A DNA stretch of 64,000 nucleotides from NCBI RefSeq assembly GCF_016907365.1, contig NZ_JAFBBV010000001.1, positions 3,968,001-4,032,000 on the forward strand, in the 5' to 3' direction. The stretch is from Oerskovia paurometabola. Lineage in GTDB: Bacteria > Actinomycetota > Actinomycetes > Actinomycetales > Cellulomonadaceae. The notes under the pieces are model-generated. The model did no database searches. It was not told the DNA's origin and worked only from the letters and a program-made list of their open reading frames with translations. Shown here piece after piece: positions 18,016 to 27,700 of this stretch (position 1 is its first letter; each line of letters starts with the position of its first letter). The position numbers were made by a program, and so were the translations under genes.

Positions 18016-19980
18016 TCACCTCAGCGGCTTGCAGAGGAGCGCGTCAGGCACGCCCCCGTGGTTCCAGCGCCACGTGAAGGCGACGCCGGAGATGTACTCG
18101 CCGTCGGCGCACTGGCCCTTGTACCTGCCGGGCGCCCAGTCGCTCGCGGTCGAGCCGCCTCCGACCGGCCGGTTGTCCCCCTGGTCGAACCACACGAGAC
18201 GCCCCTGGCTCGCGGGGAGCACCGTCGCGCTCTGGCCGCACAGGAGCTTCGAGGTGGACCACTTGTTGGTCGTCCCGATCGTCAGGCTGTAGCCCACGGC
18301 CATCTGCCCGGCCGGGCACTGCAGCTTGTCGTACCCGCTCGCCCAGTCGGTCTGCACGGTCGACTCGTCCTTGACGATCGTGCGGACGTCGGTCAGCGCG
18401 GGCTGCAGGTTGTCGGTGCAGAGCGCTCGGTTCGTGCTCCGTGCGACTCCGACGAGCCGCTGGGAGTCGGGGCAGCTCCCCTTCCACCTGCCGGAGTCCC
18501 AGTCAGGCCGGGTGTTCATGAGAGCCGAGGCGTTCGTGTCGGGCGAGTGGCTGCCGCTGCCGAGCATGTTCCAGCGCGCCGCGCGCGCGACCTGCCCGGT
18601 CTTGCCGTCCGAGGTCACGAGCTTCGTCCACTGCGGGTAGCGCCAGTCGTCGGCGATGCTGAGCCGGGTGCCGTCGGTCTTGTAGGCGAGGAGCGAGTAG
18701 CTGTCGACGAAGGTGCCGTCGTCGGTGGCGTGGGCCACGAGGGGCCAGGCCGCGAAGTCGCTGTCGTTGGCGACGAGGATGTCGGTGAAGTTCGCCCACC
18801 ACGCCTTGTCGAGGGCGCTCGTCTCGTCGGAGGAACCGATGCCGAACTCGCTGAACCACACGGGGGCGGTGTAGTGCTGGTTCGCCGTGTTGACGAACGC
18901 GGCGGCCCTCTTCACCTCGGCCGCGAGCTCGCTCGCGCTGAGGTCTCGGTAGCGCGCGTCGTGGGTCTCGCCGAGCCCGGTGGCGCCGGTGTGCTGCGGT
19001 CCGGTGTACGCGTAGATGTGCGCCGCGTACACGAGCTTGTCCGGGTACGGGAGGGTGTTCGAGAGGTTCGCGACGGGCTTGAGGTGCGGCCGGTCGTGGA
19101 ACAGGCCGTCGAGCGGGATCCCCTGCCAGTTGATGCCCTCCATGATCACGAGCACGTCCGGGTTGGCCCGCTGGATCGCGACACCGGCCTGCTGGTAGGA
19201 CTTGTACAGGTCGTTCTTGTCGCCCATGCCCCAGTTGGGGTCGTCCAGGATGTCTCGGCGCACCTCGTTGCGCAGGTCCATCCCGACGACGCGGGGGTTG
19301 TCCTCGTAGCGCTCGGTGAGCATGACCCAGTCGCTGATCCACTTCTCGATGGTCTGGCTGCTGTACGGCTTCGAGTTGCCGTCGTCGGCGCCGCAGCACC
19401 AGCGCGACGTCGTGGTGTGGTTGTTGAGGATGACCGCGAACCCGTCGGCCGTGAGCGCTTCGACGACCTCGTCGAAGACCTGCAGCGGTGTCTTGCCTCG
19501 CAGCTGCGGGTTCGCCGTCACCGCGACGTCGGGCACGGGTGCGGTCATGCCGAGCATCTCGTTCGAGTAGGACAGTCGGATGCTGTTGAGCCCGAGCCCG
19601 TGGAAGTCGCTCATGAGGGTCGCCATCGGCACGCGGTCGAGGCCCATGGGGATGTCGTAGCTGATGCCGCTGTTGTGGTTGGCGGGGTCGTTCCGGTCAC
19701 CGCTGCCGTTCCAGTGCCCCTGCGCGCCGTCCCAGTTGGCGGACTTGAGCTTGAACCGGTCCCCGTCGGCGTCGACGACGTACCGACCGCGCGTGCTGAG
19801 CGGCGCGTCCCACGACGCCGACAGCTGTGGACCGGTCAGTACCGGGACCGCTCCTGGCGTGGCCGTGGTGGACGTGGTGGACGGGGGCGCTCCGGGGGCG
19901 GCGGACGTCGGGCTGACGACCGACGTCGTGAGCCCGATCGTGACCAGTGCTACCGCGAGCCGCATGATGCGACGTTGCAT
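18016..19980 (-). CDS. secreted GH5 glycoside hydrolase with C-terminal Cys repeats
   Basis: A 654-residue secreted enzyme. Signal peptide about residues 1-27, then a Thr/Pro linker and a GH5 barrel. Catalytic motifs are LRNEVR near 237 (acid/base Glu), HIYAYTG, and WFSEFG near 378 (nucleophile Glu). NNHTTTSRWCCG contains the conserved HxH-like active-site segment. After the barrel (from about residue 495) come three related modules beginning CPDSQRLVGVA, CPAGQMAVGYS and CADGEYISGVA, each ending in a Leu/Ala-Leu-Cys, probably disulphide-bonded carbohydrate-binding repeats. Two LacI-type operators lie just upstream. A mannanase, cellulase or related activity cannot be chosen from motifs alone. 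Confidence 0.88.
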   Translation of the reverse strand: MQRRIMRLAVALVTIGLTTSVVSPTSAAPGAPPSTTSTTATPGAVPVLTGPQLSASWDAPLSTRGRYVVDADGDRFKLKSANWDGAQGHWNGSGDRNDPANHNSGISYDIPMGLDRVPMATLMSDFHGLGLNSIRLSYSNEMLGMTAPVPDVAVTANPQLRGKTPLQVFDEVVEALTADGFAVILNNHTTTSRWCCGADDGNSKPYSSQTIEKWISDWVMLTERYEDNPRVVGMDLRNEVRRDILDDPNWGMGDKNDLYKSYQQAGVAIQRANPDVLVIMEGINWQGIPLDGLFHDRPHLKPVANLSNTLPYPDKLVYAAHIYAYTGPQHTGATGLGETHDARYRDLSASELAAEVKRAAAFVNTANQHYTAPVWFSEFGIGSSDETSALDKAWWANFTDILVANDSDFAAWPLVAHATDDGTFVDSYSLLAYKTDGTRLSIADDWRYPQWTKLVTSDGKTGQVARAARWNMLGSGSHSPDTNASALMNTRPDWDSGRWKGSCPDSQRLVGVARSTNRALCTDNLQPALTDVRTIVKDESTVQTDWASGYDKLQCPAGQMAVGYSLTIGTTNKWSTSKLLCGQSATVLPASQGRLVWFDQGDNRPVGGGSTASDWAPGRYKGQCADGEYISGVAFTWRWNHGGVPDALLCKPLR

Positions 19981-20081
19981 GCTGCGAACCTCTCTGTTCG
20001 TCTCGTGCGTGTCCGCGGCGCTCGACCGTGGAAGGCCGCGGCGCCGCGGCTGATCCGGTCAGGCTAGGTTGACGAACTGGC

Positions 20082-20099
20082 GATGTCAACGTAAACATC
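20082..20099. promoter_or_regulatory. LacI-type operator 1 of GH5 gene
   Basis: GATGTCAACGTAAACATC, near-perfect dyad around ACGT (reverse reads GATGTTTACGTTGACATC). It lies about 100 bases upstream of the GH5 start and 24 bases from a second copy, a spacing of slightly over two helical turns that would suit cooperative binding. Confidence 0.7.
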
Positions 20100-20105
20100 C
20101 GCCAG

Positions 20106-20123
20106 GATGGCAACGTGAACATC
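20106..20123. promoter_or_regulatory. LacI-type operator 2 of GH5 gene
   Basis: GATGGCAACGTGAACATC, same dyad pattern as 20082-20099 with two substitutions, in tandem. Together they match the single operator at 14526 and suggest one regulon. Confidence 0.7.
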
Positions 20124-20149
20124 GGCCTGGCCGCTGTGTGCGCCCGCCC

Positions 20150-20704
20150 TCAGCGCTGCGTCTCGAAGAACTCCCGGACAAGGTCGCCGCACTCGACGTC
20201 ACGGATGCCGCCGACCACCTCGACGCGGTGCGGGTTGCGACGGTCGCGCACGATGTCCCACACGGACCCGCACGCCCCGGCCTTGGGGTCCCACGCGCCG
20301 AGCACGAGCCGCTCGACGCGGGCGAGCGTGGTCGCACCCGCGCACATCGCACACGGCTCGAGCGTCACGACGAGCGTGCACCCCTCGAGGCGCCACGAGC
20401 CGAGCGTCGCGGCGGCCTGGCGCAGCGCGAGCACCTCGGCGTGCGCGGTGGGGTCGCCGATCTCCTCGCGCCGGTTGCGGCCGAGGCCGAGCAGCCGCCC
20501 GTCGGGCCCGACGACGAGCGCCCCGACGGGCACGTCTCCCGTGGCCAGGGCGTGGGTCGCCTCGTGCAGCGCGAGCCCCATGAGCTCGTCCCACACGGCA
20601 CGGCGGGCCGCGACGGTGTCGGGCGGGAACGTGCCGGCCGCCCAGGGCAGGCCGAGCCCGACGGGACCGGGTTTTGCGGCGGGGGCGACGTCGTCGGGGA
20701 CCAT
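20150..20704 (-). CDS. tadA: tRNA adenosine deaminase-type deaminase
   Basis: A 184-residue zinc-dependent deaminase of the TadA type, which converts A34 to inosine in tRNA-Arg(ACG). The active site is [10 protein letters not shown] (His ligand and catalytic Glu) and [11 protein letters not shown] (two Cys ligands), the classic HAE/PCxxC pair. The C-terminal [20 protein letters not shown] and [10 protein letters not shown] resemble the TadA tail. The Pro/Ala-rich N-terminal extension of about 35 residues is not conserved in type, so the true start could be further in. Divergent from upp with only 33 bases between starts. Confidence 0.9.
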   Translation of the reverse strand: MVPDDVAPAAKPGPVGLGLPWAAGTFPPDTVAARRAVWDELMGLALHEATHALATGDVPVGALVVGPDGRLLGLGRNRREEIGDPTAHAEVLALRQAAATLGSWRLEGCTLVVTLEPCAMCAGATTLARVERLVLGAWDPKAGACGSVWDIVRDRRNPHRVEVVGGIRDVECGDLVREFFETQR

Positions 20705-20737
20705 GCTCCCGAGGCTACCGGGCGGTACCCTCGAACC

Positions 20738-21373
20738 ATGCGCCTGCACGTCGCCGACCACCCGCTGGTCGCCCACAAGCTCACCGTCCTTCGCAACAAG
20801 GACACCGCCTCCTCGACCTTCCGCCTCCTGGTGGACGAGCTCGTGACCCTGCTGGCCTACGAGGCGACGCGGGACGTCCGGGTCGAGCCTCACGAGGTCG
20901 AGACCCCGGTCACCACGACGGTCGGGGTCCGTATCGCCGAGCCGCGCCCGCTCGTCGTCCCCATCCTGCGTGCGGGCCTGGGGATGCTCGAGGGCATGAC
21001 CCGCCTGCTGCCCACGGCCGAGGTCGGCTTCCTGGGGATGCAGCGCGACGAGAAGACCCTCGAGGCCGTCACGTACGCGAACCGCCTCCCGGACGACCTG
21101 ACGGGTCGCCACGTGTTCCTGCTCGACCCGATGCTCGCGACCGGCGGGACGCTCGTCGCGGCGATCGACTACGTGTTCGAGCGCGGTGCGCGGGACGTCA
21201 CGGCCGTGTGCCTGCTCGCCGCCCCCGAGGGCATCGAGGTCCTCGAGAAGGCGGTCGGCGACCGGGTCGACGTCCAGCTGGTCGTGGCCGCCGTGGACGA
21301 GCGCCTCGACGAGAACGCGTACATCGTGCCCGGCCTGGGTGACGCGGGCGACCGCCTCTACGGCGTGGTCTGA
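20738..21373 (+). CDS. upp: uracil phosphoribosyltransferase
   Basis: A 211-residue pyrimidine-salvage enzyme that makes UMP from uracil and PRPP. Signature blocks are [18 protein letters not shown] at the N-terminus, [13 protein letters not shown], and the PRPP-binding [12 protein letters not shown], with [11 protein letters not shown] and [23 protein letters not shown] near the end. Length and motifs are complete. TACCCT ends seven bases before the ATG, so transcription may start almost at the ATG (leaderless). Often a neighbour of tadA in actinobacteria, as here. Confidence 0.96.
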   Translation: MRLHVADHPLVAHKLTVLRNKDTASSTFRLLVDELVTLLAYEATRDVRVEPHEVETPVTTTVGVRIAEPRPLVVPILRAGLGMLEGMTRLLPTAEVGFLGMQRDEKTLEAVTYANRLPDDLTGRHVFLLDPMLATGGTLVAAIDYVFERGARDVTAVCLLAAPEGIEVLEKAVGDRVDVQLVVAAVDERLDENAYIVPGLGDAGDRLYGVV

Positions 21374-21530
21374 GACCTGTCCCCCGTGGGCGCGGGGCGG
21401 CCGGGCTGCCGCGTCGCCCCGCACCCACGATGCCCGACGGCGCCACGTCCGTCTCATTTTGGCGTCTCATCCCGTGAGATTCTTGGCTCCTGCCCTTGGC
21501 GACCCTGCGCGTCGCTGCCATGCTCGCCAC

Positions 21531-21611
21531 ATGACCCCCTCGCTGAGCTCCCGAGGCGCCGACCGGCGCCCGAGCGTCAGCATGCCCTCCGGCGTCTGTT
21601 GTCCGGCCTGA
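21531..21611 (+). CDS. putative Cys-containing leader peptide
   Basis: A 26-codon open frame, too short for routine gene calling, ending in SGVCCPA-stop. Arg/Asp in the middle (RGADRRPS) and a Cys pair right before the stop resemble actinobacterial leader peptides that sense cysteine supply by ribosome stalling. It ends 87 bases before the winged-helix regulator gene, and a short GCCGAC-N4-GTCGGC hairpin lies between. Role inferred from form and position only. The remaining 21374-21530 shows no gene. Confidence 0.45.
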   Translation: MTPSLSSRGADRRPSVSMPSGVCCPA

Positions 21612-21698
21612 CTCGCTCAGCCCCCTGACAACCCTGCCGACCGTCGTCGGCGCCGCTCCGGCCTCGGCCGTCGAGCGGAAAGACCCCCGGAGCGCCGC

Positions 21699-22379
21699 AT
21701 GTCCACCCTGACCCAGAAGACCCTTCGTCCGCACGCACCCCACCGCCGCACCCACCCCGGGTTCGTCCTGTACGTCGGGGTCGACGCCGCGAGCGGGGAG
21801 CACCCGCAGGCCGAGCTCGTCGAGCTCGCGGAGGCTCTCGGCGAGCTCGCCCGTGAGTGGTTGCCCGACGCCGAGACGTACACGGCCCTGACCCTGTCGG
21901 AGCCCGCGACCGACCGGCACGAGCACCTCGTCGACGAGGGGCGCCGCAAGGCGCGGGGCCGCAGTGCCGCGCGCCGCGCCGAGGTCCCCGTCCCCGCACC
22001 CGACCTCGCGCCGCTCGGCGACGTCGAGGCGTTCCGCGACCGCCTCGCGGCCCTGTCGCCGTTCCCGCGGGTCGTGATCGACCCGGCGAGCCGGCGCGTG
22101 ACCGTCGACGGCTCCGAGCAGCGGCTCACCCACAAGGAGTTCGAGCTCCTCACGCACCTGTACCGCTCGGCGCACCGCGTCGTGACGCGGGGCGAGCTCC
22201 TGTCGACCGTCTGGGGGGCCGACGCGGTGCGCGACGGCAGCCGGACCATCGACGTCCACGTGCGCCGGCTGCGCGAGAAGCTCGGCCTCCAGCACGTCAT
22301 CTCGACCGTCCGCGGGCTCGGCTACCGGTTCGACCCGCAGACCCACGTCGTCCTCAGGGGCTCGGGGGACGCCGCCTGA
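21699..22379 (+). CDS. orphan OmpR-type winged-helix DNA-binding protein
   Basis: A 226-residue protein with a C-terminal Trans_reg_C domain (about 125-218): LTHKEFELLTHLYRSAHRVVTRGELLSTVWG, RTIDVHVRRLREKLG and ISTVRGLGYRF, the recognition helix and wing of OmpR/PhoB regulators. The N-terminal half lacks the receiver Asp and Lys of two-component regulators and looks like an unrelated small domain (FVLYVGVDAASGEHPQ). So it is not phosphorylated in the usual way. It sits behind the leader peptide at 21531 and before a hairpin at 22386. Confidence 0.85.
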   Translation: MSTLTQKTLRPHAPHRRTHPGFVLYVGVDAASGEHPQAELVELAEALGELAREWLPDAETYTALTLSEPATDRHEHLVDEGRRKARGRSAARRAEVPVPAPDLAPLGDVEAFRDRLAALSPFPRVVIDPASRRVTVDGSEQRLTHKEFELLTHLYRSAHRVVTRGELLSTVWGADAVRDGSRTIDVHVRRLREKLGLQHVISTVRGLGYRFDPQTHVVLRGSGDAA

Positions 22380-22385
22380 GGACCA

Positions 22386-22444
22386 GTGCTGCCGGGTCGC
22401 ACGTTCGTGGTCTCGTGGGGGGATCCCGTCCGGCCCGGCAGCAC
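22386..22444. terminator. hairpin after winged-helix gene
   Basis: GTGCTGCCGGG pairs perfectly with CCCGGCAGCAC across a 37-base loop, starting seven bases after the stop codon. A possible terminator; the loop is long. Confidence 0.45.
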
Positions 22445-22545
22445 GAACCCCCACCGGACCGACGCGCGACGAGTTTGGTCGAGCGCCTCGCGCACGGTTG
22501 GATGAGGGCGTCCCGCCCGCCCCGTCCTGTGAGGTCCCCGTCGTC

Positions 22546-23538
22546 GTGCCCGTGCTCCGACCCGCCCACCGTCCCCTCGCGGGCATGATCGGGGCGCTCG
22601 CCACGCTCGGCCTCCTGTCGGGGTGCGTGGGCACCGAGGTCGCCGCGGCCCCCGCCCAGGTGCGCCGACCCGTGATCGACCGCGCGGCGGCCACGACCGT
22701 CTTCGCCTCGCTCACCGCGACGCGCAACGCCGCGAACGCGGCCCGTGACGCCGGCGCCCTCGCGAGCATCGAGACGGGCCCCGTCCTGCGGTCGTCGGCG
22801 TTCGCCCTCGCCGCGCAGACCGCGCAGGCAGCGGCCCCCGTCGCGCCCCACACGTCCGTGCCCGGGACGCTCGCTGCCCCGGAGGCCGGGACCGCGGACT
22901 GGTTCTACTCCCTGCGCGCGCAGGGCGACCCGGCCGCCTCCGACGGCGAGTTCGTCGAGACCACGCTCTTCACCCGCGCGTCCGCGGACGCCCCGTGGCT
23001 GCTGGCCTACCAGCTCGCGACCGACCCGGCCGTCGCCCTCCCGCAGCCCGTGCTGGTGGGAGGGTCCGCCGTCGAGCCCGACGACGGCACGCGCGCCCGC
23101 GGGGACGCCGCACTCGACGACGTTCTCGCCTACGCGCGTTCCGGCACGGCCGCGGCGACCCTCGACGTGACCCACGCCGACCAGCTCGCGACCGCGCACA
23201 CCCAGGGATTCCCCGTCGCCGACCTGTCCGCCGAGAGCGGGACCGAGGACCGCTCGTGCGCCTACGAGGCCCCTGCCGCGGCCTGGCTCGCGTCCACCGA
23301 CGGGATCTTCGCCCTCGCGTCCGTCGAGTGCACGCAGTCCGTGACCCTCACGGGGGGCTGGACCGCGCCCACCCCGACGAGCAGCACGCTCGGGACGGTC
23401 CCGCCCGGCTCGCGCCTGTCCGCGTGGACCGTCACGCAGACCGTGACGATCCTCGTCGAGGTGCACGACGACGGCACGTCCCGGGTGGTCGGGTCGCGTC
23501 TGCGACCGGTCCGGACGGACGTCACACCCGCCCCATGA
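22546..23538 (+). CDS. putative lipoprotein of unknown function
   Basis: A predicted lipoprotein of about 330 residues. The signal sequence LAGMIGALATLGLLSGC carries a lipobox with Cys at about residue 27 when translation begins at this GTG; an ATG 39 bases later would leave too short a basic region, and an ATG at 22498 would add 16 residues. The mature part is Ala/Thr-rich with DWFYSLRAQGD, APWLLAYQLATDP and four Cys-poor beta-rich segments. I recognise no domain. It lies 44 bases before the GST gene on the same strand. Confidence 0.65.
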   Translation: MPVLRPAHRPLAGMIGALATLGLLSGCVGTEVAAAPAQVRRPVIDRAAATTVFASLTATRNAANAARDAGALASIETGPVLRSSAFALAAQTAQAAAPVAPHTSVPGTLAAPEAGTADWFYSLRAQGDPAASDGEFVETTLFTRASADAPWLLAYQLATDPAVALPQPVLVGGSAVEPDDGTRARGDAALDDVLAYARSGTAAATLDVTHADQLATAHTQGFPVADLSAESGTEDRSCAYEAPAAAWLASTDGIFALASVECTQSVTLTGGWTAPTPTSSTLGTVPPGSRLSAWTVTQTVTILVEVHDDGTSRVVGSRLRPVRTDVTPAP

Positions 23539-23582
23539 CCCGGGTCGCTGCGGTCCCCCGGGGCGCGGCGTAGGTTCGGTCC

Positions 23583-24668
23583 ATGAGCGACACCACCGGA
23601 ACGAATCCCGTCCCCCGCGGCTGGAAGCGCCGCGGCCCGCACTTCACCGACCGCATCGCCGCGGACAGCACGTCGGCACCCGGCGGGCAGGGCGACGACC
23701 AGGGCCGGTGGCCCGTCGAGCCCGGCCGCTACCGGCTCGTCGCGAGCCTCGCGTGCCCGTGGGCGCACCGGTCGATCATCGTGCGCCGGCTGCTCGGGCT
23801 CGAGAACGCGATCTCGTTGGGCGTCGTCGACCCGATCCAGGACTCCCGGTCGTGGCGCTTCACGCTCGACCGTGACGGCGTCGACCCCGAGCTCGGGTCG
23901 CACTTCCTCGCCGAGCACTACCTCGCACGCGACCCCGAGGACGACGGCGGGGTGAGCGTGCCCGCGCTCGTCGACGTCCCGTCGCGGCTGCTCGTCACCA
24001 ACGACTACCCCCAGATCACGCTCGACCTGTCGACCGAGTGGACCGCGTACCACCGGCCGGGCGCCCCCGACCTCTACCCCGAGGCGTGGCGCGACGAGAT
24101 CGACGACGTCGCCGAGAAGGTCTACCTCGACGTCAACAACGGCGTGTACCGGGCCGGGTTCGCCGACTCGCAGGAGAAGTACGACAGGGCGTTCGGGATC
24201 CTCTTCGAACGGCTCGACTGGTTGTCGGACCGGCTGTCCGAGCGCCGCTACCTCGTCGGTGACCACATCACCGAGGCCGACGTGCGCCTGTTCACGACGC
24301 TGGTCCGGTTCGACGCGGTCTACCACGGGCACTTCAAGACCAACCGCAACAAGATCACCGAGGACAGGGTCCTGTGGGGATACGTCCGCGACTTGTTCCA
24401 GACGCCCGGGTTCGGCGACACCGTGAACTTCGAGCACATCAAGCACCACTACTACCGGGTGCACTCCCAGCTCAACCCGAGCGGGATCGTCCCCGACGGC
24501 CCCGACCTGTCCGGGTGGCTCACGCCGCACGGACGCGAGGCGCTCGGCGGTTCACCCTTCGGTGCCGGCAGCGCGCCCACCGCCGCCACGGACCTGGCGT
24601 CCTACCACCTCGCGCCGCTCGCGGTGCCCGTCGAGGGCGAGCCCCGGGCGGCACGCCCCAGAGACTGA
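23583..24668 (+). CDS. Xi-class GST / glutathionyl-hydroquinone reductase-like
   Basis: A 361-residue protein of the ECM4/Xi class of glutathione transferases. SLACPWAHRS places the catalytic Cys at residue 58 (CPWAHR motif), and VTNDYPQITLDL, YLDVNNGVYRAGFA, RYLVGDHITEADVRLFTTLVRFDAVY and FKTNRNKI match the family closely. In glutathione users these enzymes reduce glutathionyl-hydroquinones. Actinobacteria usually make mycothiol, so the thiol partner here is open. The gene is followed by a strong terminator. Confidence 0.9.
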   Translation: MSDTTGTNPVPRGWKRRGPHFTDRIAADSTSAPGGQGDDQGRWPVEPGRYRLVASLACPWAHRSIIVRRLLGLENAISLGVVDPIQDSRSWRFTLDRDGVDPELGSHFLAEHYLARDPEDDGGVSVPALVDVPSRLLVTNDYPQITLDLSTEWTAYHRPGAPDLYPEAWRDEIDDVAEKVYLDVNNGVYRAGFADSQEKYDRAFGILFERLDWLSDRLSERRYLVGDHITEADVRLFTTLVRFDAVYHGHFKTNRNKITEDRVLWGYVRDLFQTPGFGDTVNFEHIKHHYYRVHSQLNPSGIVPDGPDLSGWLTPHGREALGGSPFGAGSAPTAATDLASYHLAPLAVPVEGEPRAARPRD

Positions 24669-24701
24669 GGAGGGCGGCCGCCACCGGTCCGCGACCGCGA
24701 C

Positions 24702-24728
24702 GGGCCCCCGGCGCTGCGCCGGGGGCCC
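24702..24728 (+). terminator. rho-independent-type hairpin
   Basis: Perfect 12-bp GC stem (24702-24713 with 24717-24728), CTG loop, followed by TT. Lies between the convergent GST and sigma-factor genes and could serve both. Confidence 0.8.
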
Positions 24729-24747
24729 TTCGTCGTGCACCCGTGAC

Positions 24748-27700
24748 TCAGCCGCGGCTCTCGTCACGCCAGAAGAACGGACCGAGCAGCGAACTCGGCG
24801 CGACCGAGACGCTCCGCTGGGTCGCGGTGTAGTTCCGCCCCTCGTACGCGACGCGGTCGCCCACCCGGTAGGCCTCGGTCCAGTGCCAGGTCGGCAGACA
24901 GGTCTGCCCGGCGACCTCGAACGTCCACGACTGCCCGGAGTCCGCCACCACGCGGTAGGTCGCGCCGGCCTCGGGCACGTTCGGCACCTTGAGCTGGACC
25001 CTCTTCTGGTCCTGCACCACACGCTTCGTCTCGGGTGCGAGCACACCGTTCACCTCGACGTGGAACGTGACGGCGGCGGTCGAGGCCATGTTGTCGTAGA
25101 CGAACGTCACCGGTCGGTACGACTGCTGCTCGTTGTCCTCGAAGAAGCAGACGCCCAGGATCGGGGCACCCACGGTCGGGGCGTAGATCTCGTAGCGCGC
25201 GGCCTCGTACCGGGCGGTGACCGTGCTGCTGCGGACCACGCCGTCGGCCGTGAGCGACTGCTGGAACTCCACCGCCCCTGGCGGGAGCCGCGTCCCCGCG
25301 ACCGGGACGACGAACTCCTTCGTCGCCCCTGCGGGCACCTCGACCTTCTTGGCCTCGCCGTAGCTCGTCTTCATGCCGACCTGCACGGGACCGGGCGACG
25401 TGTTGGTGTAGGTGCCGACAATGCGGATCGCCTGGTCGACGACCTCCGACCTCGCGGACTGCTGCGCGGACCAGTTCGGCACGTAGCAGCTCGTGGCGGG
25501 GAGCGCGTGCGTCGCGACCTGGCGGCCGTCGGCCGAGACGGCGAACGTTGCGCCCTGGTACCCGACGGACGCGGTGACCTTGGCGCTCGCACCCGCCGCG
25601 ACCTCACGAGCGAGGTCGTCCCTGCCCGCGACGGTGAACGACACCGCAAGCGTCGACGCCGTGTTGTCGAACACCAGGGTCACCGGAGCCGAGGACGTGA
25701 GAGCGGCCGGGTCGTACGTGCACTGCCCGACCGTCGGCTTCGGGCTCGCGGGTGCGATCCGTGCTGCGGCGTAGCCGGCCGTGAGCTGCGAGTCGTACTC
25801 GCCGGGGTCGCCCTGCTCGTCGGGGGCCGAGAGGTGCTGGCGCACGGTCAGGACACCCGCAGGGAGGTCCTTCACCCCGGTCGCCCTCGCGAACGCCACC
25901 GTGGTCTGCGGAGCGATCGTCACGGCTCCGCGAGAGGCTTCCTGACCGACCGGCGTCATGCCGTCGACCTGCACGGTGAGGGGCCGACCGGTCCGGTTCG
26001 TGACGTCGGCCTCCAGGCCGATCGTCCCTGCCTCGTTGACCGTACGGGTCGTGACGTCGCCGCTCGCGAGCCACTGCGGGACGAAGCAGTCCTTGGGACC
26101 GACCGAACCCGCGTCGACCGTCGTCCTGAACGTCTGCCCGTCGACGGTGGTCTCGAGGTTCAGGGTCGCCGGTGCGCCCTGCGCGGGAACGCGCAGGTCG
26201 TGGGACACCGTGAGCACGGTGCTGGCACCACGACGCAGCGGCACGGCCTCGGAGGACACCGCGCCGGCGCCGAGGGTCACGCGCAGGTCGTCGTAGGCGG
26301 TCGTGTTCGTGGCGTCCACGGCGATCCTCGCCGTGCCGTCGGTGCACGACGGGACGATCGTCCCCCCGCCCGGGGCCGTTCCGGCGGCCCCGGCCCACGG
26401 CTCGCCGACCGTCAGGTCCGCGCTCGCGGAGTCCTTCAGGGTCCGGCCTGCCGAGGACGTGGTCGCGGAGAACGTCAGGCCCGTCGTGGACTGCTTCATG
26501 CCGTCGCCCGCGAGCAGCTGGACGTCGAGCGACACGGGAGGGCCGCCGTTCTGGTTCGCGTCAGGAGCGTGGAGCGCTGCGGCGTCGTTCGCGCACGTCA
26601 GCGATCCGCCGCTCGGCGTGCAGGCCCAGCCCCCGGTCAGCGGCTTGGCGGTCACGCCGTCGGGCAGGTTGCCCAGGGAGAACCTCACCCCCTGGGCGTC
26701 GACGTCGCCGGAGTTGTGGGCCGTGAGGCGGACCGCGGTCGCTCCCGGGTTGAGGAGGTCTCCCACGACGGGCGTCGTCAGGTCGATCTCGGCGCCGTAC
26801 GACGGCACGGGGGCCGGGGCGTACGTCGTCTTCACCGGGCTCAGGCCCTTGCCGTGCACGGCACCACCGAACGTGTAGCTCCCGCCGCGCGAGGCCTGGA
26901 CGGTGATGACGAGGTCCTTCTTCTCCCCGGGAGCGAGCACCCCGACCGAGCACGTGACGAGCGACGACCCGCCGTCCTGCGCAGTCGCCGGGCCGCACGG
27001 CAGCGCGGCGAGCCGGATCGCCGGGACGACGCCCCTGCCCGCGGTGACCGCGGACGTCACGACCGAGACGTTCGGCGGGAGCAGGACGTCGACCACGACC
27101 TCCTCGGCCGACGTGCCACCCGAGTTCGACGCCGTGAGGGCCAGGTCCTGCGGGGCACGGGCAGCGAGGGTGAGCGGGGAGAAGGCCAGGTCGAGGGAGG
27201 CCGGCGGAGCGGGGGTCACAGGCAGGACGGGGTCCGGAGCGCCCGGGAACGGGTCGACCGGCGTCAACGGGACGCTCGGCGGCGTGAGGGGCGTCGTAGC
27301 GGTCTCTCCGGAGCCCGCAGCCCCCGAGCCGCTCCCGTTCGAGGCAGGCTCCGCGGGGTTCGAGGCCTCGGCGGGCGCGCTGTCGAGCGGCGCCGTGTTC
27401 GCCGGTGAGGTGGGATCGGTCCCCGGGGCGGGCAGGGCCTCGCTCTTCGGGGTGCCCGTGGGAGAGTCCGAGGGCGAGCCGGACGGGCTCTGCGACGGGT
27501 CGGGGCTGGCCCCGGCGCTCGGGGGCGGGTCGGACGAGAAGCCCCCGGACACCGCGACGACGCCGGCTCCCACGGCCGCGACCGCCACGACGCCGACGGC
27601 TGCGGCGATCAAGGGGGACGCGGCGATGAAGGCCGCCAGGCCGGTCGCGCCGGCTGCGGCCGCAGCTCCGGTGCCGACCGCGGCACTCGCGCCGACGGCT

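Noticed and set aside
24562..27408. 948-codon open frame opposite the sigma fusion
   Set aside because: Arg/Gly-rich translation with no domain; the other strand reads a coherent multi-domain protein.
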